A DNA stretch of 64,000 bases from Populus alba (lineage: Eukaryota > Streptophyta > Magnoliopsida > Malpighiales > Salicaceae). The position numbers and the translations under genes were made by a program. Positions 22,553-35,194 of the stretch are shown here, one piece after another. Position 1 is the stretch's first letter. Each line of letters starts with the position of its first letter. Below the pieces are notes generated by a model. That model did no database searches, had not been told where the DNA came from, and saw only the letters and a program-made list of their open reading frames with translations. The stretch is taken from the NCBI RefSeq assembly GCF_005239225.2, contig NC_133302.1, forward strand, positions 248,001 through 312,000, written 5' to 3'.

Positions 22553-24371
22553 TGTTACTACCCATTTTTTGACCTATGTTTTTGATATATTTTCAAAAAA
22601 TCCAAAAATAGAGAAAAACAAAGAAAATCCAAAAACATATGTTTTTTTAATATATTTTCGTCATTTTAGCATTTTCAACGTCGTCTAAAAAAGAATTTAA
22701 ATTTTTAAAAGATTTTCAAATGCGTTCGACTTTTCACGCGTCATTTTTTAAAAACCATTGATTTTTCTCATTGAGTCGACGTTGATATTGCTCGTTTTCA
22801 AAAAAATACAAAAAAAAATAAGAAAAATCAAAATTTATAAAAAAGAAAGAAGTTGAGGGACCAAGTTGAAAAACCTAGCAACATTTTGCCTATAAATACT
22901 GGTCTTTAATTCACACATGGGGGGGCTAATTTTGGAAACACCAGAAAATACAAAAAACCCACCCTAAACCTATCTTCTCCCATTTTTCTCAAAACAGCCG
23001 CCAGCCCCCCCCTCCCCAAAGCCATTTTTTTTTTCTCTTCACAGCCAACCCCAACCAGACTCTCCCTAGCACGCCGGAGCCACCACCACTGGACCTTCCA
23101 CCTCTGCCTCTCCCCCACAGCCGCCGGTCACCAGACCTCTCTCCCTCTCGGCCGATCCTTCTTCCCTCGGCTGACAGCAGCAGCACCAATAGGTATCGTC
23201 CCTTTCCTCAGCAACATCTTCTTCTTCGGTCTCCTCAGCAGCAACGGCCACCACAGCATCCGGCCACCGCAAGACCTTTCTCTCTCTCCGGGTCAACGAA
23301 TAGACCCGACCACAACAGCAAGCCACATAGTCGTCCTTAGCCGACTACAGACCCGATCTCCTCAGCACCGCCACCGGGTTCCTGCTTCAATCGACCACCG
23401 ACAGCTCCTCCTCCACTACCGATCTGCCACCGGAGAAGAAGAAGAAACCCATAACAGATCGATCCGGGGAAAGAAGTAGAACCAAAACCGAGAAGAAGAG
23501 AAACCGAAGCATGATTTCAAAAAAACAAAGGAAATAATAAATAAAATCAACTGGTGTTTGCGTTCTTGTTATTGCTGCAGGTCACCGTCGGTGCCAGGAG
23601 GCAGAGAAGAGCAAAAGGTTCCCATCCACCGGTTTCTGCCATCTTCTTCAGCGGCGGCGCGTGGATTCACGCGCCGCTAGTGATGGTGGTGCATGGAACA
23701 ACGCACCACCGCTGTTCCAGCAGCTCCAGAAGTTGGCCTGACACTGTTCCGGGGTGTTTTGGGGGTCATTTTGTAATTTCCAAATTGTTTAATGTAATAT
23801 TTATTTAGTTTTGAGTTTTTTTTGTACTTTCTAAATATGGATGTAAAAGAAAAGAAAAGAAAAGAAAGAGAAAGTGATAATAAAAAGAAAAAGAAAAAGA
23901 AATGTTTGTGTGTGTTTGTTTTTTATTTATTTATTTATGTTATTGAATTATAAAAAAAAAGAAGGACAAAAAGAATTAATTGTTAATTTAAATATGGTTA
24001 AATATCTCAAGGACAAATAAAATCAAGTTGTATTTTCCACGAAAATGTAAGAACAAGTTTCTACATATATTCGGGGATTTAATAACTGATTTATTCAAGC
24101 CTTAGAATTTAATTAATATTTTAAATTTTCAAATCACATCAGAACACAAAGCAGCTTCCCTTAGGTATGGTGCGTTAGGGGTGCTAATACCTTCCCTAAC
24201 CACAACCAGTTCCTTACCCGCGATCTCTGACAAGACCAGTACATCAGGTTTCCTAGTAGCCCTCAATGAATTACTAGGTGACGACTCCAACAAACAAATT
24301 CAAAGCAAACGCAACATAACAATGATAAAAATCGCCAGCCGATGCCGCACGGGATTTTTTGACGTGCGACA
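22553..24371 (+). repeat. 5' LTR of element C (1819 bp)
   Basis: TGTTACTACCC...GACGTGCGACA. Family of 3262-5387. TATA box at 22890-22898. The PBS follows after three bases. Confidence 0.88.
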
Positions 24372-24374
24372 GAA

Positions 24375-24392
24375 TGGCGACTCCACTGGGGA
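24375..24392 (+). other. Primer binding site, tRNA-Arg type
   Basis: TGGCGACTCCACTGGGGA. From memory the 3' end of plant tRNA-Arg(ACG) plus CCA is complementary to TGGCGACTCCGCTGGGGA, so 17 of 18 bases match. A tRNA-Arg primer is a known trait of Ogre elements. Confidence 0.75.
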
Positions 24393-24736
24393 CGGTATTG
24401 TTTTCAACATTATTGGACTAAGCTTTGTATATTTGATGTGTTTATGTTTTTTCATTTTTGTCTTATTTTATTTTTGTTTTATCCATGCATTGTATATAAT
24501 TCTCTCATGCATCACAAGTGTTAATTTTTGAAAGCACACACAAGCTTTAGGTTAGGTGGGGGACTAGCAGCTTACCTTACGACTTGAGTCAAGGTTTAAG
24601 TTTGTGTAAACCCCAACTCTTCGTTGAGTGCTTAGACTGGTAATAGTTGGACATGTGCCAACCTATTACCTACTGGGCCCCTATATTGCCTTTACGAGGG
24701 TAATCACTGGGACAACAAGAGACCCTTTTTTAGAGA
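24393..24736 (+). other. Leader of element C
   Basis: No protein seen. Contains a further inverted AGCAGCTTACCTTACG phrase like the LTR U5 block. Confidence 0.4.
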
Positions 24737-25740
24737 CCAAGTAGTAAACCTATCCTTTGTCTCACGTAAAAAGATTAGAACCTGCCTGTAGGATGTATGC
24801 TCCATAAATATTTGTTTTGCATCTGAGCAAACCCTTCTTGAAGCATCTTGAACTCAAGACTTGTGGTGACACAATGGCCGTCACTCAGAAATTTTTCATT
24901 GTAGAGTTTGGGCAAAAATCACGATTCTTGTTCCATCATACAAGAGTTACGACCATATTGTCACCCCTCGAAGGGTGAGTTCGTCATATAGATTACATAT
25001 TCATACATTTATCATGTATGTACCGGGTTGAAAAGTAGGTTCCCCCGCACAAGCTGTGCTACAAGTGATTGAAGAAAGGATGGAAGTGAAGAAAGATGCA
25101 GATAAAGGCTCATTATCAGATTGAGTGAGAGCATCAAAGGTGAAGTAGCTAGACTCAGATCTGCTCGAACAAGTGTTGAGCATCAAATGGAAAGAGAATG
25201 TCTGCACAGTCTTCTGTGGGAACACTGCTTGTCCACGTCCAAGTAGTAAACCTATCCTTTGTCTCACGTAAAAAGATTAGAACCTGCCTGTAGGATGTAT
25301 GCTCCATAAATATTTGTTTTGCATCTGAGCAAACCCTTCTTGAAGCATCTTGAACTCAAGACTTGTGGTGACACAATGGCCGTCACTCAGAAATTTTTCA
25401 TTGTAGAGTTTGGGCAAAAATCACGATTCTTGTTCCATCATACAAGAGTTACGACCATATTGTCACCCCTCGAAGGGTGAGTTCGTCATATAGATTACAT
25501 ATTCATACATTTATCATGTATGTACCGGGTTGAAAAGTAGGTTCCCCCGCACAAGCTGTGCTACAAGTGATTGAAGAAAGGATGGAAGTGAAGAAAGATG
25601 CAGATAAAGGCTCATTATCAGATTGAGTGAGAGCATCAAAGGTGAAGTAGCTAGACTCAGATCTGCTCGAACAAGTGTTGAGCATCAAATGGAAAGAGAA
25701 TGTCTGCACAGTCTTCTGTGGGAACACTGCTTGTCCACGT
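24737..25740 (+). repeat. Exact tandem duplication, 2 x 502 bp
   Basis: 24737-25238 and 25239-25740 read the same base for base as far as I can follow. The join is CCACGTCC|AAGTAGTAAACC, versus GAGACC|AAGTAGTAAACC at the left end, so CC is shared at the borders. Either a very recent duplication or an assembly artefact. Confidence 0.9.
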
Positions 25741-25989
25741 CCAATTGAAGTTGTATCTCTCCTTTTCAGTCATGAACAAACAACAACAACGCCTTCAGTC
25801 ATCAACTAATGACAACTCTAATTCCTGTCCAGTTGCACTGTTCATCGCCTCCACATCATCTAATGGAACCAAACGACTACTACCTCCTGTATATGGTGCA
25901 TTAGTCTGCTTTGAAGCTACCCCAATTATGAGCTCAATTTTAGTTCAACAACACAAGATGTTGGTCCGAAAAACCATGATCAGACACTG

Positions 25990-26700
25990 AACTTCTACGT
26001 GGTAGAGCTCTCTCTGTAGAGATTTATTTGTGGATCTGCCAATGGGAAATGCAAAAGGGGATGTATTAATTTCATATGCTTTGAAACTTTTTCCCACCAG
26101 TGGCACGAGCAAAACATTGTAGTAGGCAGAAGAGTTAGACCTGATCTGAAAATATTAGCAGTCGTCAAACTTCAATATGGCAGAGCTCTCTCTACAAAAA
26201 TCCATTTATGGCTCTGCAAATTGGGAATGCAAGAGGGGATTTATAAGTTGCATATGCTACAAATATTTCTCTCATCGGTTTCAGCACGAAGACATCTTAG
26301 TAGTTTGAAGAGCCAGACCTGGTCTGAAAAATATGAGCAGACATCAAACTTCAACGTAGCAGAGCTCTCTCGGCAGGAATCTGTTTGTGGATCCGCAAGT
26401 GGGAAATCCAAGAAGGATTACAGTAGTTTCAGATCATCTATGATTTTCCTCCAACAGTGTCAGTATTAAAATGCAAGAGTAGAGAGAAGAGACATGCCTA
26501 GACTGAAAATTTTGAAGAAGACTGAAACTTCAATAGAGCAGGACTTCCTCTATAGGTGTTTGTTTGCTGCACTGTCAGTGAGAAATCGAAGAGGGGACAA
26601 AGGAGTTTTAGATTCATCAGGTGTCTTCCAATAGAGACAATGTGTGATTCCACACGTCGGTAGTGGCGATACTATAAGTTTCTGGGCGCTGCCAAGATTA
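25990..26700 (+). repeat. Degenerate tandem repeat, ~179-bp unit, 4 copies
   Basis: GCAGAGCTCTCTCT-type phrases recur near 26003, 26182, 26361 and 26540, each after AAACTTCAA and before a GGATCTGC-like stretch and GGGAAATGCAAGAGGGGA. Divergent, so older than the 502-bp duplication. Confidence 0.7.
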
Positions 26701-26759
26701 CCAAGTTGTTGGAAAGTTTTCTAACAATCCTCAACCAACCACAGCAACATTGGAAGATT

Positions 26760-27200
26760 GAAATAATGTTGTGAGGATTTGCCGAAGAATTGAACAAGCT
26801 ATGAAGAGAGGAAAGATTGAAGGATCTGCCATGGATTCTAGAACAATGATGAGAGGTGAATCAGGAGATGACTTTGACAGTGTGAAACCTTAATTATGTG
26901 GTCTAGCCAGGTCTCACGGTAGCATCAATTACTCAAATGTCTTTGCCAAGATTGACATTCCTCTGCCACTTAAGTTTGTTGACCAGCATCTGCCAGATTC
27001 TAGAATTTTGCTTGACTCCGACAAATCCCATGTAACCACTATTTTCGAGGTGGTTCAATCTGGACAAGAGATGTGTCGTCATGGTGGGGGTCCTCGGCCA
27101 TTTTAGTTAAACAGATGCAAGAGTTTCAAGAGTCGAGCTAAATTTGCGAAAGATGATGTCGTCAATCATTTTTAGAATGACAAGTAATTGGAATTGCTCG
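26760..27200 (+). pseudogene. Possible Ogre gag C-terminal remnant
   Basis: The translation contains RRIEQAMKRGKIEG, resembling AERIEQAIGLGKI in the minus-strand Ogre gag at 53865-54110, followed by a stretch with a stop. Weak; no pol domain follows. Confidence 0.35.
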
Positions 27201-28475
27201 ACAAAACATAGATATTTCCAGAGAAGCTGATCCAAGAAGGAGTTAAACTGTCAAGCATTTTTGTTATGGATTTTTGCCATTTTGCATTTTGCTTTGGGAT
27301 CACATCTCATCCTGGAACGAAACATGTCTTTTCTTTGTCTTCTTGTTATTTTGAAATCAAGAGATACTTCTTTCAAAGGGTATTTTGACAAAATATTTTG
27401 ATCAAACTCCAACATGCGATAAAAGTTAATCAATCCTAAAGATTAAAAGTGTTTTGATTACAGAAATGACTCGATTCTTGTTTGAAATGACATGAGGTGA
27501 CCGAACAAATTTTAAGCTCACACACAAAATTGAACCACACATCATTTAGCTAAGTTTTAGCAGTATGCATAATGACATGTAATGGTTTCGGTAGCTATGG
27601 ACTTGTGAATCAGTGACTTTTACAAGTCCAAATCATTACACTGGATGAGGTCAAAATTTATCGGTTTTAACTGACCTTGCTCGAAATGAGAAAAGGCCAT
27701 CTTTGTTATCCTTTCACGTTTCTTGAAATATGATCCCTTGTAGTCCCAGTTTGAGCCTAGTGAAATATTTTCTTTCAAAAAGAAATCCTGACTAGGATCA
27801 CACCCCACACTGCGGGCAAATGTGAGATATTTTGAAGACATTAATGGATAAAGGGGAAGGCTTAGAACAAAAGTCTGATGATTGAGAGAGTTAAAAGAAA
27901 ACACATAGACTGGGGGCATATAAGAAAATTTTGAGGAAGGCATGAGTTGAATTTGCCTTCACTGAAAGACAAGTTAAAAGGAAATGGAAAAAGAATGCCT
28001 ATCAATTCTAAGAGAGGCAAGGCAGTTTTCAATTGAGAAAAGACAATAAATGCCAAAAGTCAACACTAGAAAAATCGATGCTTCATATCTTTTGGTGTGT
28101 CTAGGATAAAGCCTCTAATGTCTTCAAAATTAGATTAGTTATTCATCAAAGAAAAAGTTGGATTTGCGTTATGACCTATGTTAAGAGAATTCTGATATTT
28201 GAGATTAACAAGGTTATATGTCACTTTCTCTACAATGACGATAAGAGAAAGAGAATCGATGAATAGTTTATGTTGATCCTAAGTCGTTGAAACCCTCAAA
28301 CACCTTTTGAGCCTCTGAAATTCTTTTCTTTCATAGCCATGAACCATAGCCTACATTACGTGCTTTTAAAACCCCTTTTTGATCAAGTAAGCAATTTGAA
28401 CTGATAAATGGCGATCTCAAAACTTAAAGAGTTTTTCCATAAGAGTCGTGGCTTCATGAATTAAGCTACTGGTCA
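27201..28475 (+). other. 3' non-coding interior of element C
   Basis: No gene. It is homologous, in reverse, to about 52980-53160 of the diverged element (shared phrases around CTAGGATCACACCCCACAC and GAGAAAAGGCCATCTTTGTTATCC). Confidence 0.55.
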
Positions 28476-29706
28476 TTATGCATGTTGATAAAATTATTGC
28501 TAAAAAACAAAACAGTTTTCCTTGATGAATCCTCAAGTTTTGATTTGAGCCTGTTGTTTTCCTTTGAAGTTCACAAAAATATCACCTCATCACAAACCAT
28601 CAAAAAAAAAGAAAGAAGAGATATACTCAAAATCAGAGTTTAAAGTGGATAGAAAGAACCATGGGAAAAACCATTTTAATCTTACAACGGGTCAATTTCT
28701 GTTTTCAAAATACAAGACAATCGAAGGACTACATTGAATGACGTGTCTTGGGTCTTTGACCAAAGAAGCTTGAATTTCAAAAATACTTTTCAAAAAACTG
28801 ATATCTCTCTGATTTCATTTCAACAATTAGACTTGAATAGACATGACCTTTGAAGTATGAGATTTGATTCCAGAACAAGAAAGATTTTCAAACAAGAACA
28901 TCAATTTAGTTTGCAAAATCCTTGACAAAAATGACATCAACATTTCTCGACACTCCTTGAAACGTTGACCACCTGGGGGCAATACAGTGGACCCTAAGAA
29001 GGAAAACAGACAGTATCCAGATCAGCTGGGGGCAAAGAAAGAATCAGATGATGAGTCATCAAAGTCCCGGAAAGTTTTAACATCTGGCAATGATAAATAA
29101 AAACCTTTTTGAGTATAAACCGATGAACGAACCTTCAGATCATATTGGGGGGCAATGTTGTTCAAAGACAATCCATGATTTAGTGAACTTCAGCAGCAAT
29201 TGATGAGCAACGCTGCACTAGAAGGATATTTTCATATCTTCATTTTGGTTTATCATCTTCAACATGGTTATGACTTTGGATCGATGTTATCACAAAGTTG
29301 CATGTGAACGAATGCACCCACCAAGACTGACAGTGGGACCATTTGTTTTGAAGCTCAAATGCACGCTTCACCGCATGAATACGGGTGATAAAATGGATCA
29401 TTGATGATGCCAACGCATTTCTTTTCATGATTTGATTTGACAAGCTGGAAGGAATCCATAGAGAAGAACATCGAGTTTACAATGATGAGCTTTTTACTGC
29501 AAAGCATGAGAACCATGTCTGGATGACTTGGCAGTTCCATGAAGGCTGGTGACCATACATACTTGAATGGTGTTTCAACCGAAGGCAAGTTCATGACTGA
29601 TTAACAATCTTGATGGGTGTTGGCATGATGGGCACAATCAATCAGAGGATAATTCTCAGAAGAAGCCAGGAGAGAAAATCCTTCATGATGAATCAAGCAG
29701 TACCAT
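28476..29706 (+). other. 3' interior shared with element A
   Basis: Aligns with 112-1455, including repeated CTGGGGGCAA motifs at about 28972 and 29028. Ends abruptly at 29706. Confidence 0.75.
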
Positions 29707-30345
29707 ATTAATAAATGATTAGCTATGGTAATGGTACCATAGATGAATTACCAGAATGAATAAATGATTTACTTTGGGTAAATGGCATCCTACATGGATC
29801 ATCGGGATTAATAAATGATTAGCTATGGTAATGGCACCATAGATGAATTACCAAAATGAATAAATGATTAGCTTCGGTAAGTGGCATCCTAAATGGATAA
29901 TCGAGATTAATAAACGCTTAACTATGGTAATGACACCATAGATGAATTACCATAATGAATAAATGATTAGCTATGGTAATGGCACCATAGATGAATTACC
30001 AGAATGAATAAATGATTTACTTTGGGTAAATGGCATCCTACATGAATCATCGAGATCAATAAATGATTAGCTATGGTAATGACACCGTAGATGAATTACC
30101 AAAATGAATAAATGATTAGCTTCGGTAAGTGACATCCTAAATGGATAATCGAGATTAATAAACGATTAACTATGGTAATGACACCATAGATGAATTACCA
30201 GAATGAATAAATGATTAGCTATGGTAATGGCACCATAGATGAATTACCAGAATGAATAAATGATATACTTTGGGTAAGTGGCATCCTAAATGGATAATCG
30301 AGACTAATAAACGATTAATCTATAGTAAGTGGCATCCTAAAAGCA
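29707..30345 (+). repeat. Dimeric hairpin tandem array (~49+51 bp) in a chromovirus-like LTR remnant
   Basis: Units alternate: type A contains GATTAGCTATGGTAATGG, CACCATAG and ATGAATTACC; type B contains TTTGGGTAAATGGCATCC and GGATCATCG. About 12 half-units, so a ~100-bp dimer is the repeating module. Type A folds CTATGGT/ACCATAG. Related in sequence to the array at 8700-9310, so this is part of the same LTR family; its left half is lost and its right half resumes at 42723. Confidence 0.85.
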
Positions 30346-30359
30346 TTATTGTTTTGAAG

Positions 30360-31740
30360 AATGACACTTGTTCGGCTAAAAAGGCTTTCTTTTTCACATT
30401 CAGTTTTCTCTTCACAATGCATAGATCTTTCAAAAATTTAGCATAGGAAGGAACCTGTTTAATAGCATCCAACAAAGGTATATTGATCCTTACCTGTTTG
30501 AAAGTTTCAAAGATTTCAGAGTTGTGATTGACTTTCCTTTGTTTGGTCATGGCATGAGGAAATGGAAGTGCTGGTGGGGAATCAACCTTTTCTTTGCAAT
30601 GTTCAGGTTCAACCCCTTCCTTACCCTCAGAGATAGACTCATCATCTTTCTCACAAGGTTCAAGAATGGGTTTCTCCAACCAGGGTTATATGTTTGTGAG
30701 TATGGGTTATGGTTTGGCCTTTGGAAACTGTTTAAAGCATGAGCTTGTTCATGGAGGCATTCCCTAAAAGAAGGCAAAGTTGGACAATCATTTGTTGAGT
30801 GTTCCTTGGTTTCATAGATTTGACACACAATGTCTTGAACATATTTTAATTGACCACTCTTTTTCAATTCAAGTGCTTCGACTTTTCTAGCTAAAGATGC
30901 AAACTTGGCTTGGAGGTCATGATCTTCCCTAAGGTTGTGCATACCTCCACTAGATGTATGAGGTTGAGTTTTACTTGGTGCCTCATAAGTACCTGTGGTG
31001 TCCTAATTTTGAGCATTTTCGGCTAGCAAGTCTAGGTACTCCATTGCTTCATTAGGGTCTTTATCTTCAAAAGTTCCATTGCACATCAATTCAACCATTT
31101 GCCTATCTCTAGGTGTTAAACCTTCATAAAAATGTGAAACCAATCTCCATGTTTCAAAACCATGATGAGGGCAAGTATTAAGCAGATCTCGATACCTATC
31201 CCAACATTGGTAAAATGTTTCTCCTGGCTTTTGAGTGAAAGTGATGATTTGTCTTTTGAAAGAGTTTGTTTTGTGAGACGGAAAAAACTTCGTTAAAAAT
31301 TGTTGTTGCATTTCATCCCAAGCACGAATAGATCCTGGTCTCAAATTTTATAGCCATGTTTTAGCTTTATCTTTTAATGAAAAAGGAAAAAGCTTTAATC
31401 GAATGATGTTCATGCTACAATTTGAGTCATTATAGGTATTACAAACCTCCTCAAATTCCCTTAAATGCAAGTATGGATTTTCTAAGTCTAAGCCATGAAA
31501 AGATGGTAAAAGTTGAATAATGTCTGGCTTAAAATTAAAATGAGATGCATCAGGAGGGAAAACTATGCATGAGGGTGCACTTGTTCTTGTGGGATTCATA
31601 TGGTCTCTAAGTGTTCTCATACGGTTATTCTCATTATTCTCATTATGAAGTGATTGATTATCTTCTACGGCCATATTTTCTGAAAATGATGAGGATACCC
31701 TACAAAGTCTACCACTTAATGTACGTGACCAAACTCTCAT
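30360..31740 (-). pseudogene. Athila-like gag and start of pol (broken)
   Basis: Gag motifs in order: PSFHGLDLENPYLHLREFEEVC, a stop after KDKAKTWL, then SIRAWDEMQQQFLTKFFP, YQCWDRYRDLLNTCPHHG, FYEGLTPRDRQMVE. A degenerate zinc knuckle, VCQIYETKEHSTNDCP, has Tyr where the second Cys is expected. Further down, RINIPLLDAIKQVPSYAKFLKDLC marks the gag-protease junction typical of Athila. Three or more frame breaks. It is cut near 30360 within ...KKKAFLAEQVS. Confidence 0.85.
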
Positions 31741-31863
31741 GCACGTGTAAGAAGAGAATAAAAGGAAGAAAATAAAAGAGAAGAAAAAGAAACAAAAGTT
31801 AAATAAAATGAAAAATGAAAAGAGAAGATAAAATAAATATTATAATTTATACAAGAATTTACC

Positions 31864-31881
31864 TCCCCGGCAACGGCGCCA
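31864..31881 (-). other. Primer binding site, Athila/Calypso type
   Basis: On the minus strand TGGCGCCGTTGCCGGGGA, the PBS known from Athila/Calypso-like plant elements (assigned to tRNA-Asp in the literature as I recall). Six bases separate it from the LTR end at 31888. Confidence 0.85.
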
Positions 31882-31887
31882 AAAACT

Positions 31888-32006
31888 TGACACGACCAAA
31901 AGCTTGATGTCTTCTCCCAAGTGCAGGAGTGTTGAAGTAATAAATAACCCGGCAAGACCGGGGTCGAACCACAGAGAGGTTAATTGTATAAATTATAAAT
32001 AACAAC

Positions 32007-32038
<32 letters not shown>

Positions 32039-32392
32039 AATAACGATAATAATAACAATAATAGTAGTAGTAATAATAATATTAATAGTAATAATAATAA
32101 TACTCAGTACGTGGCGTTGTTATACCTGAGAATGATCTAAAAGATCGGGTCACCGGTTTCCAGCTTATATACTGAGTTTATGAAAAGATCAAAGTTATAT
32201 ATTATATAATATAAATAGATGTAAAATAATAATAATAATAGTAATAGTAATAATAATAATAATAATAATAAAGAAGAGGAGGAAGAAATTATTGAGAACT
32301 TTGAGTTGGAAGATTAATGTAAGGATTAAACAATGATAAAAATAAATGTCAAGGTTAGAGGATCCACTAATGGTACTTCAAACAAGTATAGG
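31888..32392 (-). repeat. U5-side fragment of the Athila-like 5' LTR
   Basis: The plus strand starts TGACACGACCAAAAGC; the phrase CCCAAGTGCAGGAGTGTTGAAGTAATA and the GGTCGAACCACAGAG box are typical of Athila-type LTR ends. Contains (AAC)n/(AAT)n runs. It stops at 32392, where repeat unit 1 begins. Confidence 0.7.
31999..32110. repeat. (AAC)n/(AAT)n simple repeats
   Basis: AAC repeats then imperfect AAT/AGT repeats; a second AAT run lies at 32226-32275. Confidence 0.9.
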
Positions 32393-32649
32393 AATAACAA
32401 TTTTGTCAAATGGTTTTAATAATAGCAACAACAGTTAGTAAGTTAGTTTTTTTTTTTTACTTACTACTACCCTCCCCCCCCCCCAACCAAAACGAGACAT
32501 TGTCCTCAATGTCCTAAGGTAGAAAGATAGAGTATAGAAGATATCACCTGAAACAGCGGACAATGACAAACCTAAAACACACTTAAACAAATATAAGAAG
32601 TAACAAAACAAAATAATATGCTATTAATAAAACCAAAAGACACAAGGTT

Positions 32650-33127
32650 TCACAGATGAAGGCTCAAATCTAATCTAAGCTTTTTACGGCTTTCCTTAGT
32701 TGACCAATCTAGGCAACTCATGCAGGGATCAATGACAAGGGTGAAAGATTGTAGTTGGTCAATCAATTGTTCAGCAGTAGCAGCAGAGATTATGATTTGT
32801 CGTGCCGAAGATGTTAGAAATTCATGTTCCACAGCTTGATCAAGGAAAGACAACAACTTATCATAAAAACCATTGACATTTAACAAACCTATAGGTTTAT
32901 GGTGAGTGTGCAGTTGTGCCCAAGAGGAAATATGAAAGATCTCTTCCAATGTGCCCAGACCACCTGATAATCGGACCTTTACTTCAATCAACCAACGAAT
33001 ATCTTTAGGAATTCCATGATTCATTAACAACCTCAATCTTGCACACCTAGCACGGTAAATTTTTGTAATCGCATTTGAAGGCAGAGCGGGAAAATACCTT
33101 TTCAAACTTTTCAAGAGTGGTGTCCAT
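32650..33127 (-). pseudogene. LOG-like chimeric ORF, copy 1
   Basis: Same gene as the intact copy at 40191-40667. One extra A in a short A run near 33104 shifts the frame after about eight codons from the ATG (33127); the LOG-like part (GGLGTLEE to the stop) is intact in its own frame. The indel could be a sequencing error. Confidence 0.75.
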
Positions 33128-33338
33128 TTTCAAAAAAAGAATTGGAGATGAGATTCAAAGAAGGGAGAAAGAGCACAGAATTGTACAAAATATATACAGA
33201 TATTAGTTTATTTGGGAAACTGAAAGAACCGACTTATGTCACGGAGTACCGTTATCCGCCATTTGACCGGGGTGAGAGAGAGACTAGCAAAACAATAGAT
33301 ACACCAAAACAAAACACAAAACAATGTGAGAAAAAGAA

Positions 33339-34086
33339 TCAATCTTTATATACAGGATCACTCAATTCAATAGAGTCATTTTCAACTGAAAAATTGTCAA
33401 AATAAACTTTCAAACGATGCCTATTTACCTTGAAAACATTGCCATTCTTTGGATCCTCAATATCACAGGCCCCATATGGATACACATGTTTCACAATGAA
33501 AGGACCGCTCAATCTTGATCTTAATTTTCCAGGAAATAAATGGAGTCGAGAATTATATAAAGCAAGACTTTTTCACCAACATTGAATTTTTTCTCAATAT
33601 TCTCTTGTCATGAAACTCTTTAATTCTTGCTTTATGAATTTTCGAATTGTCATATGCATCATTTCTTATTTCCTCAAGCTCATTTATTTGCAATTTTCGC
33701 AGCTGACTAGCATCATCAAGGTTTGAATTGAAAGCTTTAATAACCCAATAAGCTTTATGTTCAATTTCCACAGGCAAGTGACAAGGTTTTCCATAGACTA
33801 GTCTATAAGGTGACATACTTAATGATGTTTTATAAGCAGTTCGATAAGCCCAAAGTGCATCATTAAGTCTTAAAGACCAGTCTTTCCTATCAGGGTTTAC
33901 TATTTTCTCCAAGATTTGTTTGATCTCCCTATTAGCAAGCTCTATTTGTCCACTTGTCTGAGGGTGATAAGGGGTGGCAACTTTGTGTGTGATTCCATAT
34001 TTCTTCATTAAAGAATCAAATGGCTTGTTGCAGAAATGTGTTCCACCATCACTTATCATGGCTCGAGGGATTCCAAATCGACTCAA
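33339..34086 (-). pseudogene. Athila-type integrase C-terminal half, copy 1
   Basis: As in copy 3 (40877-41623) but with homopolymer indels near 33557 and 33590 that break the frame in the ...FHDKRILRK segment. Confidence 0.85.
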
Positions 34087-34095
34087 AATATTGTA

Positions 34096-35185
34096 AATTA
34101 TAAATCTAGATTAAGTATTTGTTTTACCAAGTGTTATGCAACATAAATCTAGATTAACCATTTAACAAGCAAAGTATTAAAGGTGAACAAGATAACAAAT
34201 ATAAAACATGTTAGTATCCAACGTTAAGGTCCATGTTAAGTTTATATTATACTTATTCTTACACCATTAGTGTACCCTTTTCACCTTGACATAATTAACT
34301 TAGCTAAACATAATGAAAGAAAGAAACATAAATGAACAAGAATAGAACATAAATGAGAAAGAAGTTAACTAAATAAAGGAAAGGAAATGAAGTGCATGAA
34401 CTTGATATTAATGAAAACAAAACATAAGCAATACAAAGAGAGAAAGCAAGAGCATGATCTTGATCTGAACACCAAGATGCCTCAATACATGGTAAGTGCC
34501 TCCTTTTATAGGCCAAAATTTGGAACTATTGATTGTTGACTAATTGATGAGTGGGTGGCCACATCTTGACTTGGTGACAATCCTTATCTTCTTGTCTGAA
34601 AAAAACATCATTGCTAACATCATAATTTGCCCAGAATCCTCAGGAATGTTCTAGGAAATTGTCTCAGCTTTCCAACAAAAAAAGATGAGGTCATTTGGAC
34701 TTCTAGAACTCAAGATATGGGATGAACACTAAATAGTGTTTGGGCTGTAGGACAGCTTCGGACTTCTTCGTTGTTCCTTCAATTTGGACTTCAAAACGAC
34801 CTTTTTTAAATCTTGGGCTCCCATGAAAGTTGTAGGCCTTTGTCTTACCTTTCCATCCATATAAAATGGACCTAAATCCGAGATCTAGAGCTCCTGATAT
34901 GATCCAATTACCGAGCAATGTTCCGGTTTGGACTGCACCGACATCTCTTTTCTAAGTTTGGCCATCTCTTTGTCCTTTCACTTTCAATACTTAAACTCAT
35001 CAATCAATCCTTTTATTTATGTGATAGGCCTACATATAAGATGAGCATTTACCATAAATTAAGGTATCTTATAGTATCAAACTTGTTATTATAAAACATG
35101 CTTTAGTTAAGAAGTTATTGATACTTCAAGTGCAAAATGATGATATAAAACCTTGATAAACATGCACTTTTAAGTACTAATCACA
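34096..35185 (-). repeat. LTR U3 segment, unit 1
   Basis: The minus strand begins TGTGATTAGTACTTAAAAG right after a PPT and runs ~1.09 kb, then joins integrase sequence directly. A TATA box CTATAAAA (34504-34511) lies about 0.4 kb upstream of the integrase junction. The rest of the LTR is missing here. Confidence 0.75.
34504..34511 (-). promoter_or_regulatory. LTR TATA box, unit 1
   Basis: CTATAAAAGGAGGC on the minus strand; the same motif is at 38273-38280 and 42040-42047 in the other units. It faces the integrase-LOG segment, so it could drive its transcription. Confidence 0.55.
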
Positions 35186-35194
35186 CCCCCCAAC
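35186..35194 (-). other. Polypurine tract, unit 1
   Basis: Minus strand GTTGGGGGG immediately before TGTGATTAG. Confidence 0.75.

Larger units (their letters stand above)
22553..29706 (+). mobile_element. Ogre/Tat-like LTR element C, 3'-truncated
   Basis: 5' LTR at 22553-24371, PBS at 24375-24392, leader, an exact 502-bp tandem duplication, a degenerate 179-bp array, weak gag traces, and the conserved 3' interior (28476-29706) shared with element A. The homology to A stops at GCAGTACCA (29706), where chromovirus-like LTR repeats begin. Its arrays, PPT and 3' LTR are missing. Inserted into the TNL fragment. Confidence 0.82.

Noticed and set aside
25981..29706. Host genes in the interior of element C
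   Set aside because: Only short frames without domains; the region matches non-coding parts of elements A and the diverged copy.
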